Source: Gemmata massiliana
Lineage (GTDB): Bacteria; Planctomycetota; Planctomycetia; Gemmatales; Gemmataceae
Reading direction: 5' to 3'
Assembly: GCA_000531095.1 (NCBI GenBank)
Contig: HG799465.1
Location: forward strand, 445,908-509,907
DNA length: 64,000 nt
Shown here: positions 35,669-45,439 of the stretch, in pieces
How the letters are laid out: each line of letters opens with the position of its first letter
How positions within the stretch are numbered: position 1 is the stretch's first letter
The notes under the pieces: model-generated
Databases searched by the model: none
The model's input: the letters and a program-made list of their open reading frames with translations, nothing else
What the model was told of the DNA's origin: nothing
Translations under genes and position numbers: made by a program

Positions 35669-35983
35669 GTGGCAATCTCGAAGAAGTATTCGCGTCGCAT
35701 CGTGGTCGATGGCGTCGCGTACCGGTGGAAGATTGCCCCAGAGCCCTGCTACGACCAAGGCTCTTGTGGGGAACTTGTGGTGCTCGTTTGGCGTGATGAT
35801 CGACCGAATGGCATTCTCTACCTGCGTGGCGGAGCAAGACCAGATAATTTGCACCGCGCACCGGGAGATATCGCTACCCCACGGCGCATCGCTCAGTCCA
35901 TTCGAGCGGCGCAGGAAAGTGGGTGGAATCCACTCGCACAACCGGCACTCCTTCGCGATCTTCAACCGCCAAACGAATCATGA
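35669..35983 (+). CDS. Small hypothetical protein
   Basis: 104 residues from GTG 35669, with GGAGG ten bases upstream and only one base between the previous stop and the start. Its first half reads as beta strands (RRIVVDGVAYRWKIAP, GELVVLVWRDD) and the C-terminus is helical (RRIAQSIRAAQESGWNP). It ends in an ATGA overlap with the next gene, so it belongs to the AlkD-like/receiver operon. Family not recognised. Confidence 0.7.
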   Translation: MAISKKYSRRIVVDGVAYRWKIAPEPCYDQGSCGELVVLVWRDDRPNGILYLRGGARPDNLHRAPGDIATPRRIAQSIRAAQESGWNPLAQPALLRDLQPPNES

Positions 35984-36402
35984 CTGCACCCGTCGTCCTG
36001 ATGCTCGAAGACGACGCAGAGCGGCTCGCCCGCTTCCATGCGACCGCGTCGCGCCTCGGAGTCGAGTTGATCTGGTGGCCCGACGCGCATCTCATGGTTG
36101 CGGAAGTGGGGCAGTTCTTACCTGCGGCGGCACTCGTCTCGCTCGATCACGACCTTGTACCAACTGGCCCGCGCGATCCCGGTGACGGATTGGACGTTGC
36201 GAAGCACCTCGCGGCACTTCAGCCCACTTGCCCGGTCATCATTCACACCAGTAACGGTACTCGCGGTGAAATGGTGGCGGGCGAACTCGAACTCGCGGGC
36301 TGGGAGCACCACCGCGTTCCGCCGTTCGGCGACGACTGGATCGAATCCGACTGGTTTCGACTTGTCAGGCGGCTGTTGCGGAACCGAAGCGAACCGAGGT
36401 AG
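35980..36402 (+). CDS. Receiver-like domain protein (cyclic-phosphate-processing type)
   Basis: 140 residues. A receiver-like fold with acid pocket VVLMLEDDAERLARF, LVSLDHDLVPTG at the phospho-Asp strand and PVIIHTSNGTRG where Thr/Ser is expected. The SLDHDL signature is that of the cyclic-phosphate-processing receiver group rather than classical CheY proteins. It overlaps the preceding gene by four bases. Activity is inferred only from family resemblance. Confidence 0.7.
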   Translation: MTAPVVLMLEDDAERLARFHATASRLGVELIWWPDAHLMVAEVGQFLPAAALVSLDHDLVPTGPRDPGDGLDVAKHLAALQPTCPVIIHTSNGTRGEMVAGELELAGWEHHRVPPFGDDWIESDWFRLVRRLLRNRSEPR

Positions 36403-36440
36403 GATTCATTACTGGCGAAATGCCAACCGAAAGGAACGCA

Positions 36441-36764
36441 ATGGGCACGATTCACGCGATCTACGAAGACGGTGTATTCAAACCCAAAGAACCCGTATCG
36501 CTGCCAGAATCTTGCGAGGTCGAATTTGAGTTGCGTGTGATCGCAGCACCAAACGCAACCGCCACACGACTGGAACAAGAGCTTGCTTGGCTCGCTAACC
36601 GCACTGACGCAGACAAAGAAGCCGCACGGGTCCGGCTTTCCGCTCTCACTCCCCCACCCGCACCGATTCCGGAAGGCAAGACACTTTCCGATATGGTTGA
36701 GGGTAAGTGGCCGGGTGACGAAACCGATGAACAAGTCCGCGCGGCCCTTGAGAGGCTGTCGTAG
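36441..36764 (+). CDS. Antitoxin, AF2212/DUF104-like
   Basis: 107 residues. MGTIHAIYEDGVFKPKEPVS followed by LPESCEVEFELRV is the characteristic beta-rich start of DUF104 antitoxins. The rest is an acidic helical tail that would wrap the toxin. AAAGGA precedes the ATG. The stop TAG overlaps the GTG of the PIN gene by one base. Confidence 0.8.
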   Translation: MGTIHAIYEDGVFKPKEPVSLPESCEVEFELRVIAAPNATATRLEQELAWLANRTDADKEAARVRLSALTPPPAPIPEGKTLSDMVEGKWPGDETDEQVRAALERLS

Positions 36765-37210
36765 TGACTGCTCCCTTATATCTCCTCGATACAAACGTCC
36801 TTGTACATTTCGTCCGCGCTTCTGCAGTTTGGGCACGGGTTCGCGACGTCTACCAGCCGCTCACGACAGATCCGCGACCAATCATCTCGGTTGTGACGGC
36901 CGGCGAAGTTCGGTCACTCGCTCTGCAGTGGAAATGGGGCCAGAAGAAGCTCGACCAGATGGAATTCGCCCTCGGCTTCTTCAAAGCGGTTACGATTCAC
37001 GAACCGGACGTTATTCGGGCCTACGCAACCATCGACGCATTCTGCGAGGAGAACGGCCAATCGCTCGGCAAAAATGACGTTTGGATCGCAGCGACTGCCG
37101 CGGTTACGGGAGCACGCCTTCTTACTACCGACCGCGACTTTGACCGCCTCAGCCCTTTGTTCCTCGAACGAGACTGGATCAACCCGGATACGAACACCAC
37201 CGACCCCTGA
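36764..37210 (+). CDS. PIN-domain toxin (VapC-like)
   Basis: 148 residues from GTG 36764. PIN-fold acids: LLDTNVLVHF near residue 9, SVVTAGEVRSLA (E), and NDVWIAATA with TTDRDFDRL near the end. Such proteins are Mg-dependent RNases, usually cutting tRNA or rRNA. Directly coupled to the DUF104 antitoxin, forming a complete type II toxin-antitoxin module. Confidence 0.85.
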   Translation: MTAPLYLLDTNVLVHFVRASAVWARVRDVYQPLTTDPRPIISVVTAGEVRSLALQWKWGQKKLDQMEFALGFFKAVTIHEPDVIRAYATIDAFCEENGQSLGKNDVWIAATAAVTGARLLTTDRDFDRLSPLFLERDWINPDTNTTDP

Positions 37211-37396
37211 CAAAGCGTCAGCCCTCCTCCCTCGGGCCGCCGCAATCCTGGCAGGAATGCTCACTTCACCGTGACTTGGCCTCAACGCAACTCTCAATCA
37301 ATTCAGCACTTCCAGCCGCGACCAAAGCCGGGCACGGTTATTGCATATACCGCGACACACAATTGGAGTTCGCGCTTCAAAGTCACAGGAGCCGCA

Positions 37397-37690
37397 ATGG
37401 GCCTGAAACCAATCGGCGACCGCATCGTTGTTCGCCGCGAAGCCGCTGAAGAGAAAACGGCCGGCGGGATTCTGCTGCCCGACAGCGCCAAGAACAAGCC
37501 CCAGCGCGGCACCGTCGTGGCCGTCGGTCCGGGCAAGCTCAAGCCGGACGGCACCCGCGCCGCGATGCAGCTCAAGGCCGGGGACAAGGTGCTCTTCACC
37601 TCGTGGGCCGGCGACGAGTTCAAGGACCGCGCCGCCGACGGCGAGATCCTCCTGATGCACGAAGGCGACGTGCTGTGCGTTCTCGGGTAG
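37397..37690 (+). CDS. groES: Co-chaperonin GroES
   Basis: 97 residues. MGLKPIGDRIVVRREAAEE, the mobile-loop region ETAGGILLP-like (KTAGGILLPDSA), GTVVAVGPGK and a C-terminal GEILLMHEGDVLCVL. It caps the GroEL ring. The ATG at 37397 is the conserved start; groEL follows 73 bases later. No CIRCE operator was found upstream. Confidence 0.95.
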   Translation: MGLKPIGDRIVVRREAAEEKTAGGILLPDSAKNKPQRGTVVAVGPGKLKPDGTRAAMQLKAGDKVLFTSWAGDEFKDRAADGEILLMHEGDVLCVLG

Positions 37691-37763
37691 CGTCCCGCGC
37701 CGAACCGCGACCGAACCATAAACCCAACACAAAACACTAAACACTCCCGACAGAGGTTTAAGC

Positions 37764-39401
<1,638 letters not shown>

Positions 39402-39440
39402 CCAACCCGCGGTCGCGAGACCGTAAGGTTCGGTAACAAC

Positions 39441-39480
39441 GATCGGCCCGGGTACTCAATTGTGAGTACCCGGGCCGATC
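39441..39480 (+). terminator. Long hairpin after groEL
   Basis: GATCGGCCCGGGTACTCA (39441-39458) pairs perfectly over 18 bp with 39463-39480 around ATTG. It is 39 bases after the stop; the following bases (GCATTTCGG) include a short T-run. Confidence 0.75.
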
Positions 39481-39677
39481 GCATTTCGGAGTTTGACGAG
39501 CCGCGACCGCGAGGGAGCGGGCAGCGACACCCAGCGCGTGAGAAGCAGAAGGAAGAGCCGCGGATAACGCAGATAACGCGGATTAAACAATGAGAGCGAT
39601 TTACAGTCCCTCAAGGACGAGCTTGGTTTGACGAGGTACGACCGCGCGGGAGCGAGAGTTCTTGTGATTTTGCGACT

Positions 39678-40379
39678 CTAGAACGACGGCGGCAGTTCAT
39701 ACGAAAGACCGGGCCACTCCTTTTCGAGCATTGCGACAGGAGGCCATCCATAAGGGTGCAAATGTTGCCCGCCCTCGACGCTCACCCCAACGACGCGATC
39801 GTCCTGAAACACGGGCGCGATTTCCGGATGTGTTTTCAGCTTCACACGGGTTATCGGTTGGGCCGCGAGAACCGCACGCCAATGTGCGAGCCAATCGCCA
39901 AACGTGCAGGTAACGCCATCAACGAAGCCGCGGTGCATAACTCCAGCGAGGCCGGTACAGGAGACGTTGATCTCGCCCCAATCGAGCACCACTTGGGTGA
40001 TTGCGGCCGGAATGGTCGGCAGCAGCCACACCGTCGCGGTTTGGTACAGAGCACGCTCGCGCTCGCGGAGCGCCTTGATTCGAGTCTTGAGTTGTTCCAG
40101 GCCGCTGTGATACGCGCGCAGTTCAGCGCACCGCTGGCAGTCGCCGCGCCACTCGAACAGGCGCCGGTGCCGCCCTGAGTTCCGCCGGCACTCGGGATCG
40201 TGCCAACTGAACAACCGAACCGGGCGTTCCAATACCGCGCGCTCGCATTGCACCCGGATGAACTCAGCGCGCTCGTGGCGGCCGCCTTCATCGAGCCAAT
40301 CAGCGTAGGCCAAGCGATGAACGTCCTCGACAGGTTCTGCCGCAATCGCGGCGAGCAGAGCGGTTTCTTCGATCGTCAC
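39678..40379 (-). CDS. TIGR02996-domain protein (Gemmata-type)
   Basis: 233 residues from GTG 40379. Residues 1-45 (ETALLAAIAAEPVEDVHRLA, YADWLDEGGRHERAEFIRVQ) are the TIGR02996 repeat-companion domain found many times in Gemmata. The middle is Cys/Arg-rich (WHDPECRR, GDCQRCAELR, possible metal site) and the C-terminus is an unrelated beta-rich region. Function unknown; convergent with groEL. Confidence 0.8.
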   Translation of the reverse strand: MTIEETALLAAIAAEPVEDVHRLAYADWLDEGGRHERAEFIRVQCERAVLERPVRLFSWHDPECRRNSGRHRRLFEWRGDCQRCAELRAYHSGLEQLKTRIKALRERERALYQTATVWLLPTIPAAITQVVLDWGEINVSCTGLAGVMHRGFVDGVTCTFGDWLAHWRAVLAAQPITRVKLKTHPEIAPVFQDDRVVGVSVEGGQHLHPYGWPPVAMLEKEWPGLSYELPPSF

Positions 40380-40658
40380 GCCACGTCCTCAACTCGTTCG
40401 GGAACGAGTCGCACGAACCGCTTCAGTCGGGTGCGGGATACCTATTCCACCTCAAGGCTCCCCTTCGGTCCACTGAAGCCCTTCGTGTTTCGTCGCGCTC
40501 CAGCGCTCCGCACCGTTACGGTGTTTGTAACCCTAATTGTTTCCGATTCAGGACGGACTTGTTTCAACGGAAAGGATTGATGATTGGGATTTGTACGCTC
40601 GATCGCGCAACACTGCCAACAGTCTCTCGGTCTCTGGTGACACCACTGATCGCACGCC

Positions 40659-41054
40659 TCATTCGGCCGGAATTGCTAGCTCGTCCACTACCTTCTCGAC
40701 ACCGACCGTGTTCTCGGCCACGCCGACCGCCAATCGTTTGATCCGCGCATCGGGTACCACGCCGCGGAGCGTCACCACGTTCCCCTCGGCTGTCACCTTG
40801 AACTCGACGCCCACGAACCGCTTGTCCGCGGCGAGCCGCGTGCGCACCGCGTCGTCGGCGTGCGTTGGCAGCCCCTTGCGTAGCGCTTCGATCGGCGCGG
40901 CGATGTTCACGTCTGGCGGAAGTGCCGCTTGTATCTTTCGGGCAGTGAGGCGCGACACGGCCGCGAGTTTATCGCCGTCGGACGCCTGGAACCGGCTCCC
41001 AACGAGCACCAGGAACAGCGCAACCAAAATAAGAACGGCCAAAAATTGACGCAT
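40659..41054 (-). CDS. BON-domain protein with N-terminal membrane anchor
   Basis: 131 residues. MRQFLAVLILVALFLVLVGS is a signal or membrane anchor. The rest contains a BON domain (VRTRLAADKRFVGVEFKVTA, GNVVTLRGVVPDARIKRLAV, VEKVVDELAI), a phospholipid-binding fold of the periplasm as in OsmY. It stands alone; 278 bases upstream are gene-free. Confidence 0.8.
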   Translation of the reverse strand: MRQFLAVLILVALFLVLVGSRFQASDGDKLAAVSRLTARKIQAALPPDVNIAAPIEALRKGLPTHADDAVRTRLAADKRFVGVEFKVTAEGNVVTLRGVVPDARIKRLAVGVAENTVGVEKVVDELAIPAE

Positions 41055-41190
41055 CGGAGCGACCCGAACGGAACGCGGGCGAATGCTCCAGTATGACCGA
41101 TACTCGGCGTCAGCGCAATTGGAGAGAAAGCAAACAACAGCCTCCCGCCACCGAAGTGGGAGAGTCGCTCGGTCCGTGAGGTGTAAAGGA

Positions 41191-41535
41191 TCAGGCCACG
41201 CGCACGGCCGCGGACTGGAGCGGCCAAAGAACCCGGCGCTCGATGTCGTCGGAATCGGCCTCGCAGCGCGTTTCCAGAAGGACCGTTGCGCGGTGCAGCA
41301 ATTTGTGCCGCACGAGCACGTCCTTCACAATTCGCAGGGCCACGTCGTGATCGGTCACGGACTCCAGGTAGACGCTCATGCGCCCGCCGTCGGTTTCGCC
41401 GCGCCCGGACTCGCCCGCATTTTCTGCCACAAGTGCCGCGTTGAAGTCACGCTCCAACTGCGTGCGCAAGTCGAACTCTTCGTCCGTCCCGAACGCGCCG
41501 GTAACGGGCAACTGCACGACTATCTCGAACGTCAT
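41191..41535 (-). CDS. Small hypothetical protein
   Basis: 114 residues from ATG 41535 with GGAGG nine bases upstream. It reads as a mixed alpha/beta protein (FEIVVQLPVTGAFGTDEEFD, LERDFNAALVAENAG, RMSVYLESVTDHDVALRIVK, HRATVLLETRC). No known domain recognised. A longer upstream frame contains no plausible protein. Confidence 0.65.
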   Translation of the reverse strand: MTFEIVVQLPVTGAFGTDEEFDLRTQLERDFNAALVAENAGESGRGETDGGRMSVYLESVTDHDVALRIVKDVLVRHKLLHRATVLLETRCEADSDDIERRVLWPLQSAAVRVA

Positions 41536-41663
41536 TGCGAGTCCCTCCATGACGGCGTGATGAGTGGGCTGTTTGGTGAAGATATCCGGGGGGAGCCGTG
41601 AAGGAAAGATACTTGAACGCGGAAGCCCGCGCTTCGCGCCGTACCCGAACGCGAAAACGAAAA

Positions 41664-41689
41664 GACCGGCGCCACCCGTGGCGCCGGTC
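41664..41689 (-). terminator. Terminator of the thioredoxin-like gene
   Basis: A perfect 12-bp stem (GACCGGCGCCAC with GTGGCGCCGGTC) with a 2-base loop, followed on the minus strand by TTTTCGTTTTCG. It is 20 bases past the stop at 41709. Confidence 0.8.
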
Positions 41690-41708
41690 CTCACCAGAAC
41701 GAACAGTG

Positions 41709-43526
41709 TTACTGTCCGCCCGCAATTTTGCCATCGATTTCGATCTGAACGGCCTGAACGATCTCCTTGGTCTTATCGTTTTGAACCAGGGCAATCACCT
41801 TCAGCGCCTTCATATCCATCGGGCGGTCCGCCTTCGGGAACGGCCGGGTCTTGGCGTACTCGTCGAGGTACTTCGTCAGTTCCTTGCGCACGTCGCCCAG
41901 GTCGGCCGTAACGGTCTGCTTGAACGCCTTGTCCTTGATCGCAACGCCGTCCACACCGCCCGGCATCGCGCGTACCACCTGGTGGTGGAACCGGAGTCGG
42001 TTCCCGCCGACGTACTTGATGTTCTCTTCGACGAGCAGCAGCCGGAGTTTCATGTCGTCGCCGGCGCCCTCGGTCACCTCGACCGAGATGTCGATCTTGT
42101 CGCCCGCGCGCGTGGCCCGGCCGCCGACCTTCGTCTCGACGGTTTTCTCCAGGAGCGGGTCGATGATGCCGCGGTATTGGGTGAACTTGCTCTCGGCGTT
42201 GGGCATGCCACCACCGCCCGCTGCCGCCGCCTTACCGTTGAAGAACGTGTTGGGAGTGCTGTTCACGTTGTAGAATTTCGCGCGGGCCACGGTGTCCGCG
42301 TTGGTCAGCGGGTCCGGTCCCGGAATGTGCAGGTGGTACTGGATCAGCAGGAGGTCGGTCGGCTTGTACGACTTCTGGAGCGCGTCGAACGCGACGTCCG
42401 CGGCCACGCACGGCGGGCACTGCGCGCCGGTGAACAGTTCCATCACGGCGACCTGGTTCGCGCTCTTGTCCTGGCGCCCGGCGAACGCGGTCGGCTTGAA
42501 CGGCGGGACCGTCTTCGCGTATTCCGCGTCGAGCACGAGTTCCAGTTTGGCGAGTTCGGCGGCCACGGTCTTCGCGGCGTCCGTCTTGCCGTTCTTCGTC
42601 AGCGCGAGTTGGTAGGCGGACAGAATCGTAGACCGCACCGCGGCCGAATCGTCCTGCGTCAGCACCTTCGCGGACGGCTCGATCGCGGCCAGCGCGACCG
42701 GTTCCAGCCCCTCTTGGGCGGCGAGCGTTTCGGCGACCCGCGCGAGCGTGACGCCCGTGTACAGCGGGCCGTAGGGGGCGCCCTGCTTCTGCACGATCTG
42801 GATGAGTTTTTTGGCTTCGTCGGCCGTCGTCTTCGTGCGCGCGGACATCGCGAGCAGGTTCACCGCGGCGTCGGACGCGGCCAGGGTGTCGGCGTGCTTC
42901 TCGACCACTTCCTTGTACAAGCCGGGGAGCTTTTCTTCGAGATCCTTGCGCGCTTCAGTAAACTCCTTCTGCAGTTCCTTCCGCTTCTCCTGATCCTTTT
43001 CTTGGATCATCTTGCCTTGCGCCGTCGCCACGCGACTGTTGAGCTGCTGGAGTTTCGTCATCGGTTCGGGCAGCGGCGTGCGAACGAAGAGCTCGCCTTC
43101 GAGCTTGTCCTTATCGGTCGCGGTCAGCTTGGCCCGGGTACGGAACGTGTCGGTGCCCGTACTCCCCAGGATCACCTTCCCGTCCGCCCCGCGAACCCCG
43201 ACGAACGCATGTTCGGTCGGAACTTGTCGCCCCCCAACGGTGCGCACCAGTTTGACGTTCAGCGCCACAGTCTTGTCCGTCACGCGGACGTCGCCCACGG
43301 TCGTTTCCGTGTTCTGCGGGGCGGCCAGAATGACGACCGACGGCTTCCCGGCGTTCGTCTCGATCTTCAGGATGCACACCGTCGACTCGCCACTGGCGGT
43401 CACGGTTGAGAGTTGCCAGTTGCCGGCAATGCCGCCCTCGGCGGCGATTGCACTCGGAGTGCGGTCCGTCGCTAGGAGCGCTGCAACAGCGACCCCGGCG
43501 AGCGCGAACAGTACGCGACGCAGCAT
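41709..43526 (-). CDS. Secreted thioredoxin-like protein
   Basis: 605 residues. Signal peptide MLRRVLFALAGVAVAALLAT from ATG 43526. An N-terminal beta domain (IAGNWQLSTVTASGESTVCI) and a long charged helical section (about residues 160-240, probable coiled coil) precede a thioredoxin-like region with VMELFTGAQCPPCVAADVAF (CPPC redox site) and YNVNSTPNTFFNGK (cis-Pro). This recalls Omp28-related thiol proteins. It ends the strand run that begins with the sulfur operon, but 135 bases separate it from the desulfurase. Confidence 0.8.
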   Translation of the reverse strand: MLRRVLFALAGVAVAALLATDRTPSAIAAEGGIAGNWQLSTVTASGESTVCILKIETNAGKPSVVILAAPQNTETTVGDVRVTDKTVALNVKLVRTVGGRQVPTEHAFVGVRGADGKVILGSTGTDTFRTRAKLTATDKDKLEGELFVRTPLPEPMTKLQQLNSRVATAQGKMIQEKDQEKRKELQKEFTEARKDLEEKLPGLYKEVVEKHADTLAASDAAVNLLAMSARTKTTADEAKKLIQIVQKQGAPYGPLYTGVTLARVAETLAAQEGLEPVALAAIEPSAKVLTQDDSAAVRSTILSAYQLALTKNGKTDAAKTVAAELAKLELVLDAEYAKTVPPFKPTAFAGRQDKSANQVAVMELFTGAQCPPCVAADVAFDALQKSYKPTDLLLIQYHLHIPGPDPLTNADTVARAKFYNVNSTPNTFFNGKAAAAGGGGMPNAESKFTQYRGIIDPLLEKTVETKVGGRATRAGDKIDISVEVTEGAGDDMKLRLLLVEENIKYVGGNRLRFHHQVVRAMPGGVDGVAIKDKAFKQTVTADLGDVRKELTKYLDEYAKTRPFPKADRPMDMKALKVIALVQNDKTKEIVQAVQIEIDGKIAGGQ

Positions 43527-43661
43527 GAGTAAGAACCTCGCGAGTACCGCTGGCGTTGAGAGGGGAATGTTCACCGGCGGAATGATAATTAGGGTAGCGT
43601 TTGCTTCGCGTGGTTCCAGTGTGAAGTTTTTTTGCGGCACAGAACACTTAACAGAGTCGGC

Positions 43662-44807
43662 TCACACGGTGCCGGTGATCTGCTTCAGTGCGTCAACGAG
43701 GTGGTCGATGTCGGCTTCGGTGTTGAACGCACCGGGGCTGACTCGCACGAGGCCGTCGGGAGCGGTACCGAAAGCCTTGTGAATGTACGGGGCGCAGTGC
43801 AACCCGGGCCGAACGGCAATGCTGAACGACTGATCGAGCAACCCTGCGAGTTCCGGCGCGGCGAGCACCTCGCACCGGAAGCTGAGCGCGCTCACCCTTC
43901 GTGCGGGGTCCGCGTGCCCGAAAAGCTCGAAACCGGGTAACTCGACCAGCGCGGCGCGGAGCCGCTCGCAGAGCGCCTGTTCGTGGCGGTGGATCGCCTC
44001 GACGCCCTTCTCTTCCACGAAATCCAGCCCCGCGACGAGCCCGACGACGCCGAGCACGTTCGGCGTGCCGCCTTCGAGGTGGTGCGGGAAGTCGGTCGGC
44101 TGCGTGGGCGTGAGCGAGTCTCCGCCGGTCCCGCCCTCGCGCCACGGACGCAGCGTGGCACGCGGACCGACGAACAGAGCGCCGGACCCGGTCGGCCCGA
44201 GCAGCGACTTGTGCCCCGGGAACGCGAGCAGATCGATGTTCGCGGCCTGGATGTCGAGCGGGAACGCGCCCGCGGTTTGAGCTGCGTCCACGAGGAACAG
44301 CAGGTCGTGTTCGCGCGCGATGCGCCCCACGTCCGCGATCGGTTGCACGGTGCCGAGCACGTTGCTCGCGTGCGTCATCGCGATGAGACGGGTCTTCGGC
44401 CCGATCGCGGCGCGGATCGCTTCCGGGTCGATGGTACCGCCCGCGTCGGCCGGCACGCGCGTGAGCGTGATGCGGTTCGCTTGCGCGAGCGCGACGAGCG
44501 GGCGCGACACGCTGTTGTGTTCGAGGTCGGTAGTGATGACGTGATCGCCGTCGTTCAGCACGCCCTTGAACGCCATGTTAAGCGCGTCGGTGCAGTTGAG
44601 CGTGAACGCCCAGCGGTCCGCGTCGCGCCCGTTGAAGAAGCGGTTGAGCCGGTGCCGGGCGTCGGACAGCGCGTGCTCGGACTCCAGCGCCATCTTGTGC
44701 CCGGAGCGCCCGGGGTTGGCGAGCGAGGTCCGCGCGAAGCGGTCCATCGCGACGTACACGCTCTCCGGCTTCGGGAAACTGGTCGCGGCGTTATCGAGGT
44801 AGATCAT
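43662..44807 (-). CDS. Cysteine desulfurase (class V aminotransferase)
   Basis: 381 residues from ATG 44807. IYLDNAATSFPKPESV is the classic start; PLP Lys in LLAFPGHKSLLGPTG, HASNVLGTVQPIADV, VDAAQTAGAFPLD, and the mobile Cys in VRPGLHCAPYIHKAF. It removes sulfur from cysteine as enzyme persulfide. It belongs to the TIGR01977-like group. Position at the end of the ThrC/MoaD/ThiF operon suggests it supplies sulfur for the carrier's thiocarboxylate. Confidence 0.88.
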   Translation of the reverse strand: MIYLDNAATSFPKPESVYVAMDRFARTSLANPGRSGHKMALESEHALSDARHRLNRFFNGRDADRWAFTLNCTDALNMAFKGVLNDGDHVITTDLEHNSVSRPLVALAQANRITLTRVPADAGGTIDPEAIRAAIGPKTRLIAMTHASNVLGTVQPIADVGRIAREHDLLFLVDAAQTAGAFPLDIQAANIDLLAFPGHKSLLGPTGSGALFVGPRATLRPWREGGTGGDSLTPTQPTDFPHHLEGGTPNVLGVVGLVAGLDFVEEKGVEAIHRHEQALCERLRAALVELPGFELFGHADPARRVSALSFRCEVLAAPELAGLLDQSFSIAVRPGLHCAPYIHKAFGTAPDGLVRVSPGAFNTEADIDHLVDALKQITGTV

Positions 44808-44817
44808 GAGATTAGAA

Positions 44818-45072
44818 TCAGGCGGTGCGGGCGGCGTGAGTGACATCAACGTGTCGGCGCGCCAAATCAACTGTGTAGTGGACCACGAGCGGTGGCACGC
44901 GCACGCGCCACAACCCTTCGGACAGATATTCACCGAGACCCAAAGGGTCGAGCGCCAAGAGTTGATCGACTAGCGCGGACGCGCGAGTAACGGCCGCTTG
45001 GTCCGATGCACCCGTCCAGACGTCGGCCAGTCCGTCGTCGGCCTCGGGTTGCCAATCGACCGTGAAATTCAT
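44818..45072 (-). CDS. RelE/ParE-like toxin
   Basis: 84 residues. MNFTVDWQPEADDGLADVW, a helical hairpin, LSEGLWRVRVPPLVVHYTVD and RHVDVTHA fit the RelE/ParE fold (short helices, then a four-stranded sheet ending in a basic strand). The ATG overlaps the antitoxin stop by four bases. Likely an mRNA interferase or gyrase poison; sequence similarity is weak. Confidence 0.65.
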   Translation of the reverse strand: MNFTVDWQPEADDGLADVWTGASDQAAVTRASALVDQLLALDPLGLGEYLSEGLWRVRVPPLVVHYTVDLARRHVDVTHAARTA

Positions 45073-45386
45073 GACGCCCCTTTCGGCCCATACGTGCCCG
45101 GGTCCGCTTGCTCGAGGCGATCCAGGAACGCCTTCGCATATTCGGCGTCGAACCGGCCGATGCGATCTTGTTCAGTTTGTAGGGCTTGCAGCCGCGCCTG
45201 GATCTGTACCCCGGAATACCGCGGGCCGGGCGTCGCGGCCCGGCGCTTGAGTTCCGCAATGAACTCGGGCGTCAGTACGGGATCGAGGCGGCCGACAACT
45301 CGACCCGCGGAGTCTTTTACTTCAACGGGCGCAACCGCCCCGGCCAGTTGCTTTGCCTGTTCTTCGGTCAGCACGATTTCTGGCAT
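45069..45386 (-). CDS. Antitoxin partner
   Basis: 105 residues. PEIVLTEEQAKQLAGAVAPV with VKDSAGRVVGRLDPVLTPEF resembles antitoxins that pair with RelE-like toxins; the C-terminus is charged and helical. It precedes and overlaps the toxin gene. The pair is inserted between the E1 gene and the cysteine desulfurase on the same strand. Confidence 0.65.
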   Translation of the reverse strand: MPEIVLTEEQAKQLAGAVAPVEVKDSAGRVVGRLDPVLTPEFIAELKRRAATPGPRYSGVQIQARLQALQTEQDRIGRFDAEYAKAFLDRLEQADPGTYGPKGAS

Positions 45387-45439
45387 GATTCACCTCCTGC
45401 CCCATCGTACCACGAGCGGCGGACGTCCGGCTACCCGGC

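Noticed and set aside
37211-37396. CIRCE operator upstream of groES
   Set aside because: No TTAGCACTC-N9-GAGTGCTAA-like inverted repeat is present.
41598-43409. 603-codon plus-strand frame opposite the thioredoxin-like gene
   Set aside because: Shadow frame: low-complexity Arg/Gly/Val composition, no start signal, opposite a clear secreted protein with CPPC motif.
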